Assembly (NCBI GenBank): GCA_964603725.1
Contig: CAZRWW010000019.1
Coordinates: 1-64,000, forward strand
Direction: 5' to 3'
Source: CAZDKK01 sp964603725
Lineage (GTDB): Bacteria > Eisenbacteria > RBG-16-71-46 > CAIMUX01 > WJJG01
DNA: 64,000 nt
Shown here: positions 50,394 through 59,106 of the stretch, one piece after another
Position numbering within the stretch: the first letter of the stretch is position 1
How the letters are laid out: each line of letters begins with the position of its first letter
Program-made: the position numbers and the translations under genes
Notes under the pieces: model-generated
The model's database searches: none
What the model was told of the DNA's origin: nothing
What the model saw: the letters and a program-made list of their open reading frames with translations, nothing else

Positions 50394-53300
50394 CTATCCG
50401 CCCTGCGTGTCGATTCTGAGCTGCAAGCGGGCCGTCAGGACGTCGGCCAGCAGGCCCTTGCACCCGGCCTGACGAGCGAAGTGGGCGGCTTCCGCGAGTG
50501 CGCCCCGCGCCCGCTCGAGCTGTCCGGCAGCGGCGCAGGCGCGCGCCAGGCACAGGCGCGCCCGCCCGCGGTAGTAGATCCGGTTTCGCTCGCCCAGCCG
50601 GGTCAGTTCTTCCTCGAAGCAGCGCACCGCGGCGTCCGCGCCCGACTCCGGGCCTCGGGCCAGGTGCGCCAATCCGAGGTGGTGGAGATAGCGCGCCGCG
50701 GCGCAGGGATCCGCTTCCGCGCGAGCCTCCTCGAGGTGGGTGGACAGGGTCGCCAGCGCGGCGTCGGTGTGTCCGTCGATCTGGGCGCGCAGCGCGGCCA
50801 GGCGGGCCGCGGCCGAGGGAGCGAGCGGGACTCCGTCCCCTGGGTCGCGCAGCAGCTCGCCGCCGAACTCGCCCGCCGCATCCCAGGCCTCGAAATCGAG
50901 GAGCACGTCGATCCATTGCTGCAGGCACGCCGAGCCGCCGTCGATCAGGCGTCCCCCGAGGAAGTCCCGCCAGGCCCGAGCAGTCTCGCCCACGGCCGCC
51001 TGGGAGTGCCCGAGGTGCAAGTGGCAGAAGCCGATCAGGAGGCGGGCATTGGCTCGCAGGAACACCGAGCTCCGCACCGCGGAGGTGTCGAGCAGCGAGC
51101 CGGCCTCGCGCAGGGCCGGGTCGATCGCATCGACCTCCGCCTTGGACCAGGCGAGCTGGAGCCGCAGATTGGCCAGACGCATCGTCGAGGCCCGTCCATG
51201 CAGCCGGCCCAATGCTTCCTCGATGCAGCGGGCGGCCGCCACGTCATCGCCCGCCTGGCTGTACATGATGCTCAGATTCGCCCGTAGCTGAGCCTCATGC
51301 TCGGCCCCCGGCCCCGCGGCCAGCGCCTCGTTCAACAAGCGGATGCCCTCGGCGGGGTCGCGCGTGAAGCGCGCGACCGCCAGGAGCTGCAGGCTGTGGA
51401 ACTCCCAGGGCAGTCCGGTTCCGCGCAAGAGGCTCGCCGCGCGCTCCAGGTGTCGCGCGGCCTCCTCGGTGTTCCCCCGCGCGCGGGCGGCGAAGCCGAG
51501 CAGGTAGTCGAGCGCGCCCTGGGCGGGCCCCGCGCCCTCGCAGGCGAGCCGCTCGATGCGCCCGAGGTGGCCATCGAAGACGCCGGCATCGCGCTGCCGC
51601 AGGGCTCGCTCCGCCAGCGAGACGAGGGCCGCCGCGCGCGCCTGTGGGTCGGGACCCTGCGCGGCCAGCTCCACCAGCTCGGCGCCCGTGCGCGGGTCGG
51701 CGAAGTGCAGCGCGTTCGCCGCGAGCAGCGGCAGGCGGCCCTCGCACCAGGGCGGTCCGAGCAGGCGTCCCAGAGCGCTGATTTGCTGGAGGATCAGGTC
51801 GCGCGACCACCGCAACGGCGCCTCGTGCGGATAGGCCAACAGCGCGCCGACCTGGCCCCAGGAGCGGGTGCGCTCGGCCCACGCGAGCGCGCGGGCGAGA
51901 CCTTCGGCTTCCCGGCCGGGCTCTCCCAGGCGACGGGCTCTCAAGGCGGCGAAGATGACCGCCTCGGCGTCGTCGGGATCGGGCGGCGCCTGTTCGTTGA
52001 GCCACCGGTCGATGGAAGCGATGTCGGTGGCGTCCGGGCCCCCCGCGTGCAGCGCGGATCGCCACAAGGCCCCGGTGATGAACGCCAGGTGACCGGCGCG
52101 CTCGGGTATGAGCAGAGCGTCCGCGATCAAGTCCGCGAGGAGCGAAGTATCGGCGAATCGCGCGAGGAGCGATTCCGCCAGCAAGCGCGGAAACGAGCGC
52201 CCGGCGCGGGCCAGCGCCCGCAGCGCGGCCAGCTCGCCGGGAGTCAGCGCGGGGAACGCAGCATCCGGAGTCGGGGGAGACCCGCGCTGCGATGCATCCT
52301 GCACAGGCGCCGGAACGACGACCCAACTTGGGCCAGACTCGCTTCCATGGTGCCGTACTTGTGCTCGAAACAACTCCGCGGAGCAGCGGAGGTCGCCGTC
52401 ACTCTCTCGGAGCAATCGGCTCGCAAGCGGCTCCGACGGGTCTCCCCCGGACTCCAGACTGCCGGCGACGATCTCCGCGAACGCGGCAGCGTCTAGCGGG
52501 GGGAGATCCAGCTTCTTCCAGCCAGGCTGCGCAAAGACCGCCCGCAGGTCGTCAGCCTGGCCGGGAGGGAGCCAGCGTCCGCGCGCGGAAGGATCCGGAA
52601 GCGCGCAGAGGAGCCTTTCTCTGCTCCTCGCGCGATCCTCGATGCGCGCGGCTAGCTCCCGGCCGTCGCTCCCCTCCGCCAGCAGGTCTCCGACGTCGAT
52701 GACCCGCAGCGGAGGACTGTCGCCATCGGCCGCCATCAGCACCGCTTCCGCGAGGAAGCGGCTGAGTCCCAGGCCACGGCGACTACAAAGCAAGATCCGT
52801 GCCGGTCCGGGGGATTCCAGGAGCGCGGCGACCTCCGAGAGAAGCGCGGCTCTTCCCCGCAGGGGGCCACCGCCGAAGGGCGGCCAGCGGAAGCGGGAGG
52901 GGAGCAGGCCGAAGGTCCGCTCGAGGTCATCGCGCAGGGCGATCATGTGCGGGTAGCGCCGGCCCGGGCTCCGGTGCCGCAGCCGTTCCAGGATCGGCGC
53001 CCAGCGCCCATCGCGCGCCAGCGCGGGGAACAATTCGCGCACGATCATGCCCAGGGAGTACTGGTCGGCGCGCTCGTCGACCATCCAGCCGCGCACGATC
53101 TCCGGCGCCACGAAGGGCGGCGTGCCGCCCGCGTGCGTCTCGCCGCCGGCGGCCCGCCTGCGCGTGTAGCCGAAGTCGAGCAGACGCACGGCGGGGTCGG
53201 CATGAGCGGCAACCGGCGCGTGATCGGGAGCATCGGCCTTGGCATCGGCCGTAGCATCGTCGGGAGCGGCGTCCAGAGCGTCCAGCAAGAGCAGATTGGC

Positions 53301-53696
53301 CGGGGAGAGATCGGCGTGCACGAACCCGACGCGGTGCAGGTGGGCCAGGCACTGGGCGAATGCACGCACGACGGGGGCGATGAGCTCGGGGGCCAGCGCG
53401 CCCGCGGCATCTCCCAGCGTGCGGCCGGGGAGGTGCTCGAGAGCAACAAGCAGCCGCCCCGCGCCCTTCCACAGGACATCCCGCACACGGGCCCCGATGC
53501 CCGGGGGGATCTCCAGCTGAATGCCGGCCTCGCGCCGCAGGGCCTCGTCGCGGTCGGTCTTCAGGATGACGCGCCGGCCTGTCCAGAGGTCCCGCGCGGT
53601 CCAGGCCCCGCGATCTTCATGGCGGCTCAAGGGGAGGCTCACCTCGTACCGGAGGTCCTCGACCGGAATGCTGGGATGCGGGTCGTTTGTGTACAC
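50394..53696 (-). CDS. Ser/Thr protein kinase with ATPase-like middle and TPR C-terminus
   Basis: 1100 residues; the GTG at 53694-53696 follows AGGAGATCC, and longer in-frame sequence upstream is promoter DNA. The kinase domain (about 10-280) has the ATP Lys in VILKTDRDEALRRE, the catalytic loop HADLSPANLLLLD (HRD reads HAD), DFG in LLDFGYTRRR and FVAPEIVRGW. Asp and Lys are kept, so activity is likely. A middle region (about 280-550; ARILLCSRRGLGLSRFLAEA) looks like an ATPase with a degraded P-loop. The rest is TPR-type helices (about 560-1090). Such kinases partner with sigma-54 activators in Myxococcus-like bacteria; the next gene is one. Confidence 0.85.
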   Translation of the reverse strand: MYTNDPHPSIPVEDLRYEVSLPLSRHEDRGAWTARDLWTGRRVILKTDRDEALRREAGIQLEIPPGIGARVRDVLWKGAGRLLVALEHLPGRTLGDAAGALAPELIAPVVRAFAQCLAHLHRVGFVHADLSPANLLLLDALDAAPDDATADAKADAPDHAPVAAHADPAVRLLDFGYTRRRAAGGETHAGGTPPFVAPEIVRGWMVDERADQYSLGMIVRELFPALARDGRWAPILERLRHRSPGRRYPHMIALRDDLERTFGLLPSRFRWPPFGGGPLRGRAALLSEVAALLESPGPARILLCSRRGLGLSRFLAEAVLMAADGDSPPLRVIDVGDLLAEGSDGRELAARIEDRARSRERLLCALPDPSARGRWLPPGQADDLRAVFAQPGWKKLDLPPLDAAAFAEIVAGSLESGGDPSEPLASRLLRESDGDLRCSAELFRAQVRHHGSESGPSWVVVPAPVQDASQRGSPPTPDAAFPALTPGELAALRALARAGRSFPRLLAESLLARFADTSLLADLIADALLIPERAGHLAFITGALWRSALHAGGPDATDIASIDRWLNEQAPPDPDDAEAVIFAALRARRLGEPGREAEGLARALAWAERTRSWGQVGALLAYPHEAPLRWSRDLILQQISALGRLLGPPWCEGRLPLLAANALHFADPRTGAELVELAAQGPDPQARAAALVSLAERALRQRDAGVFDGHLGRIERLACEGAGPAQGALDYLLGFAARARGNTEEAARHLERAASLLRGTGLPWEFHSLQLLAVARFTRDPAEGIRLLNEALAAGPGAEHEAQLRANLSIMYSQAGDDVAAARCIEEALGRLHGRASTMRLANLRLQLAWSKAEVDAIDPALREAGSLLDTSAVRSSVFLRANARLLIGFCHLHLGHSQAAVGETARAWRDFLGGRLIDGGSACLQQWIDVLLDFEAWDAAGEFGGELLRDPGDGVPLAPSAAARLAALRAQIDGHTDAALATLSTHLEEARAEADPCAAARYLHHLGLAHLARGPESGADAAVRCFEEELTRLGERNRIYYRGRARLCLARACAAAGQLERARGALAEAAHFARQAGCKGLLADVLTARLQLRIDTQGG

Positions 53697-53761
53697 ACGG
53701 ATCTCCTGGCCGGCCGGCGGCCCCCGGGATATCCCTGGCGTCAGCCGCGACAGGCGGGTGG

Positions 53762-53790
53762 ATCCTAACACATGCACAAGAATTGTGCAA
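53762..53790 (-). promoter_or_regulatory. Predicted promoter of kinase cassette with overlapping operator
   Basis: Minus strand: TTGCAC (53790-53785), 17-base spacer, TAGGAT (53767-53762). This is a good sigma-70 match about 65 bases before the GTG. The palindrome GCACAA-GAA-TTGTGC (53774-53788) covers the -35 and spacer, which would suit a repressor. Confidence 0.6.
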
Positions 53791-53794
53791 TGAA

Positions 53795-53830
53795 CTGCCC
53801 TATTCAGGGCAGCCTGCCCTATCCAGGGCA
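53795..53830. promoter_or_regulatory. Tandem palindromic operators TGCCCT-N4-AGGGCA
   Basis: Two inverted repeats: TGCCCTATTCAGGGCA (53796-53811) and TGCCCTATCCAGGGCA (53815-53830). Centres are 19 bases apart, so both should be on about the same face of the helix. They lie directly upstream of the kinase -35 element. Confidence 0.7.
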
Positions 53831-53884
53831 TGTTTACAAATGTATTTAGGTGTCTTCCGCGCCCGATCGTCAGGCCAATCAATG

Positions 53885-53918
53885 TTTACGGCTGGATATT
53901 ACTGCACCATAATTGTGC
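53885..53918 (+). promoter_or_regulatory. Predicted isomerase promoter with overlapping operator
   Basis: TTTACG (53885-53890), a 17-base spacer, then CATAAT (53908-53913). The -10 lies inside GCACCA-TAA-TTGTGC (53904-53918), a second copy of the palindrome found at the kinase promoter, with one arm mismatch. TTGTGCACAA (53914-53923) overlaps it. Confidence 0.5.
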
Positions 53919-54003
53919 ACAAGATCGAGTTGCATCATATCGATGCATGGGTCAGGATGGCCGGGGTTGGGGCCGAGCCTGCGGGGTCCAGCGGGAGGGA
54001 ACC

Positions 54004-54837
54004 ATGGATCTGGCGATGACCAGCGACTACGTGAGCAGTCGCGGCGATCCCAGCCCCTACCTGCGCAGCATCGCCGCCGCGGGCTTCACCCACGTCCACT
54101 GGTGCCACGAGTGGAATACCGACTACTTCTACTCGGCGGAGGAGGTGACCGAGATCGGCAGGCTCCTCTCCTCCCTGCGGCTCAGGCTCCTCGATCTGCA
54201 CGCCTCGCACGGGCTCGAACGCGGTTGGGGCGCGCTGGACGAGCGGCTGCGGGCCGCCGGCGTGGAGTTGATCGAGAACCGCATCGTCATGGCGGCGAGC
54301 CTCTCGAGTCGTGTGATCATCCTGCACATCCCCGACAAGCCGGCGGGCAGCGTCCTGCGCCCGCGATTCTGGGACGCCGTCTCCATGTCGCTGGATGAGC
54401 TGCAACCGATCGCGGCCCGGCACGGTGTGCGCATCGCCGTCGAGAACATGCCGGGCGACGACTTCTCCGACATCGAGCGTCTCTTCTCCCATTGGGGGCC
54501 GGACTTCCTCGGCCTGTGCTACGACTCGGGCCACGGCAACATCGGCGGCGCCGGGCTCGACCATCTGGAGCGCCACGGGGATCGGCTGATCTCCATTCAT
54601 CTCCACGACAACGACGGAAGCTTCGATCTGCACAACCTGCCGTTCACCGGGACCGTGGATTGGCCGAGGCTCACCCGCATCCTGCGCGAGTCGGCGTACA
54701 CGGGGTGCATAAGCCTGGAGTCGAACGTGCGCGGCCTGAGCGTGGATGGCGACGAGTTTCTCGCCGCGGCCCACGCCGCCGCTGCGCGGTTGGCGCTGAT
54801 GGTTGCCGGGTCGCCGACGAATGCCGAGGCGCAGTAG
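54004..54837 (+). CDS. Sugar phosphate isomerase/epimerase-type TIM-barrel protein
   Basis: 277 residues with GGGAGGGAACC before the ATG. This is an AP-endonuclease-2-type TIM barrel: MDLAMTSDYVSSRGDPSPYL, THVHWCHEWNTDYFYSAEEV and LLDLHASHGLER. Metal ligands are likely the His and Glu in VRIAVENMPGDD, CYDSGHGN and SIHLHDND. The C-terminal strand GCISLESNVRG has the last Glu. Relatives are sugar isomerases, epimerases and dehydratase-like enzymes, so the substrate is not decided. It is divergent from the kinase cassette and shares its operators, and it converges on the sulfatase-like gene. Confidence 0.85.
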   Translation: MDLAMTSDYVSSRGDPSPYLRSIAAAGFTHVHWCHEWNTDYFYSAEEVTEIGRLLSSLRLRLLDLHASHGLERGWGALDERLRAAGVELIENRIVMAASLSSRVIILHIPDKPAGSVLRPRFWDAVSMSLDELQPIAARHGVRIAVENMPGDDFSDIERLFSHWGPDFLGLCYDSGHGNIGGAGLDHLERHGDRLISIHLHDNDGSFDLHNLPFTGTVDWPRLTRILRESAYTGCISLESNVRGLSVDGDEFLAAAHAAAARLALMVAGSPTNAEAQ

Positions 54838-54843
54838 CGCCGA

Positions 54844-56796
54844 CTACTTCAAGTAGCCGATGGCGCGCAGCCGCTCACGGGTCTCCTCGTCGATCGTCAC
54901 GGAGACGCCGGCCACCGCGTTGCGGGCCGCGCTGGCCTGGAACTCCTCGAGGCGGGTGAGCATCTCAGCGCCCCAGGCCGCGCCGCCGTCGGCCAGGCTC
55001 GCCAGCTCTCCGGGATCGCCGGCCAGATCGTACGCCAGCGTGACCACGCTTCCGCCGCTTTGCGCGCGGATGACCTTGCGGTCCCCCTCCCGCAAGGCGC
55101 GCGCAAGGCGGCCCCCGAAATTCACCTCGCAGAAGACCACGCGCGGCGGATCGGCCGGCTCCTCGCCCCGCACGATCGGCAGCAGACTCCGGCCCGCCAG
55201 GCCCTCGGGCACGGGCAGCCCGCAGACGTCGAGGATCGTGGGGACGAGATCCACGTGGCGCACCAGGTGCGGCAACCGCTGGCCGCGGGCCGGCTCCAGC
55301 TCCGGGCCGCTGAGAATGAGCGGCACGTGGATCAGCTCCTGGTGCAGCGACTGGCCGTGCCCCCACCCGCCGTGATCGTGAAACTCCTCGCCGTGGTCGG
55401 CCGTCACCAGGATCAGCGTGCGCTCGTACAGGCCGCGGCGCTTCAGCTCGCGGATGATCTCGCCCACCCAGAAGTCGTCGAAGCGGATCCCCCCGTCGTA
55501 GAGGGCGATCATGTTGGCCAGGCTGTCCGGCGACATCGCGCGGCCGCGCTCGAAGGGCAGAAAGCCGGTGTACTCGGGGAAGTTGATCACCTTCGGGCGG
55601 CCGATGAGGTGCTCGGGCATGAAGAGCGTGTCGTAGGGCTCGGGCGGATCGTAGGGCGCGTGCGGCTCCATGAAATGCAAATAGGCGAAGAAGCGCTCAT
55701 CGCCGATGCCGGTGGACCAGTCCCAGAAGGCCCGCACCAGGCCCTCGGCGTCCAGACCGCCCTCGGGGGCTCCCGTCCCGCCGATGGCGCGCTCGAGCTC
55801 GACCAGACGGGTGACGGCCGCGCCGACGGGGCGCACCCGGGCGCCGAGGCGTTGCAGCAAGTGACCCAGGAGGAGCTGATTCAGGCGAGGCGGACGGCTG
55901 CTGTAGAAGAACTCGGTGCCGCGGTCGAAGCCGAACTCCGGGGTGATGAAATGGTTGGCGGTGAATACCGCCGTGCGATAGCCGTAGCGCCGCAGCATGG
56001 CCGGGAGCAGATCGATCTGCGGGGGCACGGCGCTGGTCATGGGGTTGATCCCGTGCGTGGACGGGTAGAGCGACGTGAGCAGCGTGGCGGTCGACGGCTT
56101 GGTCCAGGGCGCCTGGGCCTGAGCGTTGTCGAACACAGTCCCCTCGCACGACCACGCGTCCAGGCGCGGCGTCGTCTCGCGCGCGTAGCCGTTCTGGGAG
56201 AGGTGGTCGTAGCGCAGCGCATCGAGCACGATGAAGACGACGTTGCGATTGAGGCCCGCGCCCGGGTTCTCGACCGCCACCGAGCGTCCCGCGGAGGGCA
56301 GGACGGAGCCGAGTACGATCGCCAGACCCGCGGCCGCCAGGAAGGCAGCCGCGGCGAGGCGCACGGCGCGGGCCGCCGCCCAGCGTCCCGCGGGGAGCAG
56401 CGCCAGCAGCCAGCGGACCACCAGCCCCACCAGAATCGCCCCCGCGAGGATCAGCCCCGTGTAGAGCACCGACGCGCGGCTCAAGGCTTCCGGGAGGTAG
56501 CGGACGTTGACGTGCCCGGCCACGAGGAGGAAGGCGAAGAACCCGACCAGCGCGGCGGCGGATGTGGCGAAGGGCGCCGCGCGCCGGGCGACGAGCCAGC
56601 TTGCGACCGCGACGGCGAGCCCCACGAGGGCGCCGCAGGCCCCGTACAGAAGCGCCGCCTCCAGCAGATACTGCCGCGTCACGGCAGAGCCGGGCGCCCG
56701 CATGCCGGTCAAGACTTCTCCGGCGCCCACCAGCGCGCCCAGCGCCGCGCCCATGAGGATCGGCGAGGGGTGATAGTCATGCGATGTGTGAGCCAA
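54844..56796 (-). CDS. Membrane-anchored alkaline-phosphatase-superfamily (sulfatase-fold) protein
   Basis: 650 residues. Five or six helices fill the first 170. The catalytic domain starts at NVVFIVLDALRYDHLS, with metal Asp192. The nucleophile motif reads APWTKPSTATLLTSLYPSTH; a sulfatase would have Cys or Ser where Thr232 stands (C/S-x-P-S/A-R). So formylglycine sulfatase activity is unlikely and a Thr-based phospho-transferase or phosphatase is more probable. Metal ligands come later in VTADHGEEFHDHGGWGHG. The start is a TTG at 56794-56796 behind GGGGGG; the ATG at 56752-56754 is the alternative. Neighbours give no hint of substrate. Confidence 0.85.
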   Translation of the reverse strand: MAHTSHDYHPSPILMGAALGALVGAGEVLTGMRAPGSAVTRQYLLEAALLYGACGALVGLAVAVASWLVARRAAPFATSAAALVGFFAFLLVAGHVNVRYLPEALSRASVLYTGLILAGAILVGLVVRWLLALLPAGRWAAARAVRLAAAAFLAAAGLAIVLGSVLPSAGRSVAVENPGAGLNRNVVFIVLDALRYDHLSQNGYARETTPRLDAWSCEGTVFDNAQAQAPWTKPSTATLLTSLYPSTHGINPMTSAVPPQIDLLPAMLRRYGYRTAVFTANHFITPEFGFDRGTEFFYSSRPPRLNQLLLGHLLQRLGARVRPVGAAVTRLVELERAIGGTGAPEGGLDAEGLVRAFWDWSTGIGDERFFAYLHFMEPHAPYDPPEPYDTLFMPEHLIGRPKVINFPEYTGFLPFERGRAMSPDSLANMIALYDGGIRFDDFWVGEIIRELKRRGLYERTLILVTADHGEEFHDHGGWGHGQSLHQELIHVPLILSGPELEPARGQRLPHLVRHVDLVPTILDVCGLPVPEGLAGRSLLPIVRGEEPADPPRVVFCEVNFGGRLARALREGDRKVIRAQSGGSVVTLAYDLAGDPGELASLADGGAAWGAEMLTRLEEFQASAARNAVAGVSVTIDEETRERLRAIGYLK

Positions 56797-56910
56797 CGGT
56801 CCCCCCGGTTCTCGTCGCGGCTCGCCTGCCCGAGATGGCCAGTTATACCAGCCCTCTGTGGCGCGGAGAAGCCGCCGATCGCCCCGCCCCCGGCCGCGCC
56901 GGCGCGGGGC

Positions 56911-58509
56911 TCAGCGGTCGGCCGGGACGCGCTCGTGGATGGTCCTGCCCGACCAGATGACCTCGAGGTCGAAACGGCCCATCCCCGGCAGGCTGGCCGA
57001 CGGGCTGACGCGGTTCTCGCAGTTCAACACCGTGCACAGCCGGCACGTCACCCCGCACTCGACCGGCCCGTCGTTGAATTGCTGCGCGTAGACCATGCGG
57101 CCGGCGTCCCTGGCCTGCACGCCCAGCGTCAGGCTGTAGACCAGCGGAGCGGCGCCGTAGTGCAGCAGCGGCGCCCGCACCGATCGTCCGACGCAGAAGT
57201 AGGTCTGGCCCGCCAGGTCCGGAAACATGCTGTACTGCCGGACGACGTTGCCGGGAGCGGTGAGCAGACTGCGGGCCGATGCCCAGCGCCCGCAGATCCG
57301 CATGTACAGCGGCCCGAACTGTAGCCCGGAGTAGCTGCTGCGCTTCAGGACCACTCCGCGCCAGTCCATCTTGATGAAGTGCACCGGCAAACCGGAGTCG
57401 ATCTGGCTGATCCGATTGACCACCGTCTCCCACGACACGTTGAGCGCGGCGGCCAGGCCGTCGACGTCGTAGCGCTGCGCCTCGGCCAGCCGGACGAAGC
57501 GATCCGCCGGGAGCGTGAAGAGCCCCGTCGCCCAGCGCCCCGCCAGCGAACGCACGATCAGCCAGATGATGTCCTGCTCGAGTTGCTCCGCCTCGGCCGG
57601 ACCCGGCGGGGCTTGCGGGAAGTTCTGCGCAATCCAGTCACGGGCGAAGGCGCCCAGCTCCTTCAGGCCCGCCGGGCCCAAAAGGCGCACGACGCGCAGG
57701 TGGCCGACGACGCGACCCAGCTCGAACGGATACTGCGCCGGGTGAATGGCGGTCGTGATCGCCGCGCGCTTCTCGTCCTTCAGCGACAGCAGCCAGCGCA
57801 TGCCCTCCCAGCGACCGCGCACCGCCCGCGGAGACGAGGGGGTCATGCGCTCGATCTTGATGTGCTCCTTCTGCAGCATCGTCTCGAGCAGCGCGGTGAT
57901 CGTGGCGTGGTCGCCGCGCTCGCCGGCGTGGGTGCGGCGCACGTCGGCCTCGACTTCGCGGACGAAGTGCCGCATCCGCGGATCGCCATCGAATGCCTCG
58001 ACGGCCGACTGCACCAGGGACTCGCCGGCCGCGTCCGCGTGGGCCATGGCGAGCTGCGCGCAGCGCGTGCGCAGGGAGCGGATCTCGTCGCTCATCAGCA
58101 GCACGGCCCCCGACAGCGCGGGGTCGCCGGCCGACGCCGACAGCAGGCGCTCGCGCTGCGCGCGGGTCAGTGGAACTCCGGCCTCCTCGAGCTCGGTGAC
58201 CCGCTCGAGCAGTCGCGCCTCGCGCGTGTCGGGTCGGCGGATCCAGTGGTCGATCATCGCTTCGGTCACGCCCTGCGTCTGCATCGCCGCGGCGAGCACC
58301 CGGCGGGCGGTCTTCGAGCTGGGGCTGCGGTGCAGATTCAGGTAGGCGCTCAGGTTGGAGAGGGCCATCCCGGCCGCCGCCGCCAGGTCCTTCTGGCGCC
58401 GTCCCGTGCGGGCCAGGTGGGCGTGCAGGCCGCGAGCGATGGCGCGCCATTCGCTGGCCGCGATCTCATCGGCCAGGAAGGCGAGGGAATCGGGCGCTTC
58501 TTCCGGCAT
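56911..58509 (-). CDS. XRE-type regulator with ScfR (short-chain fatty acid regulator) C-terminus
   Basis: 532 residues with GGAGG five bases before the ATG at 58507-58509. The helix-turn-helix lies at about 28-62 (RRQKDLAAAAGMALSNLSAY). A helical middle part shows no enzymatic motif. The region at about 345-395 (DRFVRLAEAQRYDVDGLAAA, VSWETVVNRISQ) resembles the IrrE/ImmA-like neighbour of ScfR proteins. The C-terminal domain has the four-Cys cluster CGVTCRLCTVLNCENR (C485, C489, C492, C497), typical of the DUF2083/ScfR domain, which suggests metal binding. It likely controls its own gene and metabolic genes. HTH and Cys cluster are clear; the ligand is unknown. Confidence 0.8.
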   Translation of the reverse strand: MPEEAPDSLAFLADEIAASEWRAIARGLHAHLARTGRRQKDLAAAAGMALSNLSAYLNLHRSPSSKTARRVLAAAMQTQGVTEAMIDHWIRRPDTREARLLERVTELEEAGVPLTRAQRERLLSASAGDPALSGAVLLMSDEIRSLRTRCAQLAMAHADAAGESLVQSAVEAFDGDPRMRHFVREVEADVRRTHAGERGDHATITALLETMLQKEHIKIERMTPSSPRAVRGRWEGMRWLLSLKDEKRAAITTAIHPAQYPFELGRVVGHLRVVRLLGPAGLKELGAFARDWIAQNFPQAPPGPAEAEQLEQDIIWLIVRSLAGRWATGLFTLPADRFVRLAEAQRYDVDGLAAALNVSWETVVNRISQIDSGLPVHFIKMDWRGVVLKRSSYSGLQFGPLYMRICGRWASARSLLTAPGNVVRQYSMFPDLAGQTYFCVGRSVRAPLLHYGAAPLVYSLTLGVQARDAGRMVYAQQFNDGPVECGVTCRLCTVLNCENRVSPSASLPGMGRFDLEVIWSGRTIHERVPADR

Positions 58510-58548
58510 GGTTCCTCCGGGACCCCCGCGGTCTGGGTGGGGCCGAAT

Positions 58549-58634
58549 TGATAATTCCTGATAACAATCCTCGCTTATGCTCACATTATCGGGCCATCGA
58601 GCCACGGATATATATAACATCCTTATGGCCATAA
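58549..58634. promoter_or_regulatory. Candidate operators upstream of the ScfR-type gene
   Basis: Two direct repeats TGATAA (58549-58554 and 58559-58564), ten bases apart, and a perfect palindrome TTATGGCCATAA (58623-58634) lie in this AT-rich stretch. The palindrome falls in the spacer of the predicted promoter. Confidence 0.45.
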
Positions 58635-58640
58635 AAGCAA
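58611..58640 (-). promoter_or_regulatory. Predicted promoter of the ScfR-type gene
   Basis: Minus strand: TTGCTT (58640-58635), 18-base spacer, TATATA (58616-58611). The spacer contains the palindrome TTATGGCCATAA. The leader would be about 100 bases. Confidence 0.5.
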
Positions 58641-58799
58641 TAGGATACAACAATATCGGGGCGTGTGTTTTCTGTAGATATCGACTTCTTGAGGACGATA
58701 CTCTTCCCTTGTGGGGTGAAGTCGAGGGGTGATTATCAGATGCTTTCGTCAAGCCCGGAGCAGCGCTCCGAGTCCGCATGCGCGAAGGGGGGATCGTTC

Positions 58800-59027
58800 A
58801 TGAGGGGTCTCAGTTGGGATGATTTCAGGCAGCAGGCGCAGAAGGGGATCTGCAAGCAGTGTAGCTGCGGGGCCTCCATCCCTTGGCGAGGCAACGCCGC
58901 GTGCCTGCAGGCCTGGCTGCGATTCCATTCTTCTCGCGGCATCATTCTCTCGTGCCACGCCGCAGCCCCCGCGCCGTCCGGCCGGCGTCTGGAAGACGCG
59001 CTGATGACGGATCAGGTGCGGCCGTAG
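58800..59027 (+). CDS. Possible small Cys-rich protein, unknown
   Basis: 75 residues from the ATG at 58800, with GGGGGG nine bases upstream. It has a hydrophilic start (MRGLSWDDFRQQAQKGICKQ), a CKQCSCG motif with further Cys at about 36 and 53, and an Ala/Pro-rich tail. The cysteine spacing could bind zinc. No family was recognised. The AT-rich stretch upstream could carry a promoter on this strand, but the coding call rests on the ribosome site and the motif only. Confidence 0.35.
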   Translation: MRGLSWDDFRQQAQKGICKQCSCGASIPWRGNAACLQAWLRFHSSRGIILSCHAAAPAPSGRRLEDALMTDQVRP

Positions 59028-59106
59028 TCGGTCCGCCCATCCCGGACGGCTGGCCCTCGGCGCGGCTGCCGAAGAGCCGCTCAGCAGATCTGCTCAGCAG
59101 ATCCGC

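Larger units (their letters stand above)
53697..54003. other. Divergent regulatory region between kinase and isomerase genes
   Basis: This 307-base gap carries two predicted promoters and several palindromes, listed separately. AATTGTGCA appears in both halves, and TGTTTAC occurs at 53831 and 53884. There is no gene inside. Confidence 0.75.

Noticed and set aside
53697..53882. N-terminal extension of the kinase protein
   Set aside because: This in-frame stretch contains the promoter and operators and no domain; GTG 53696 has a proper ribosome site.
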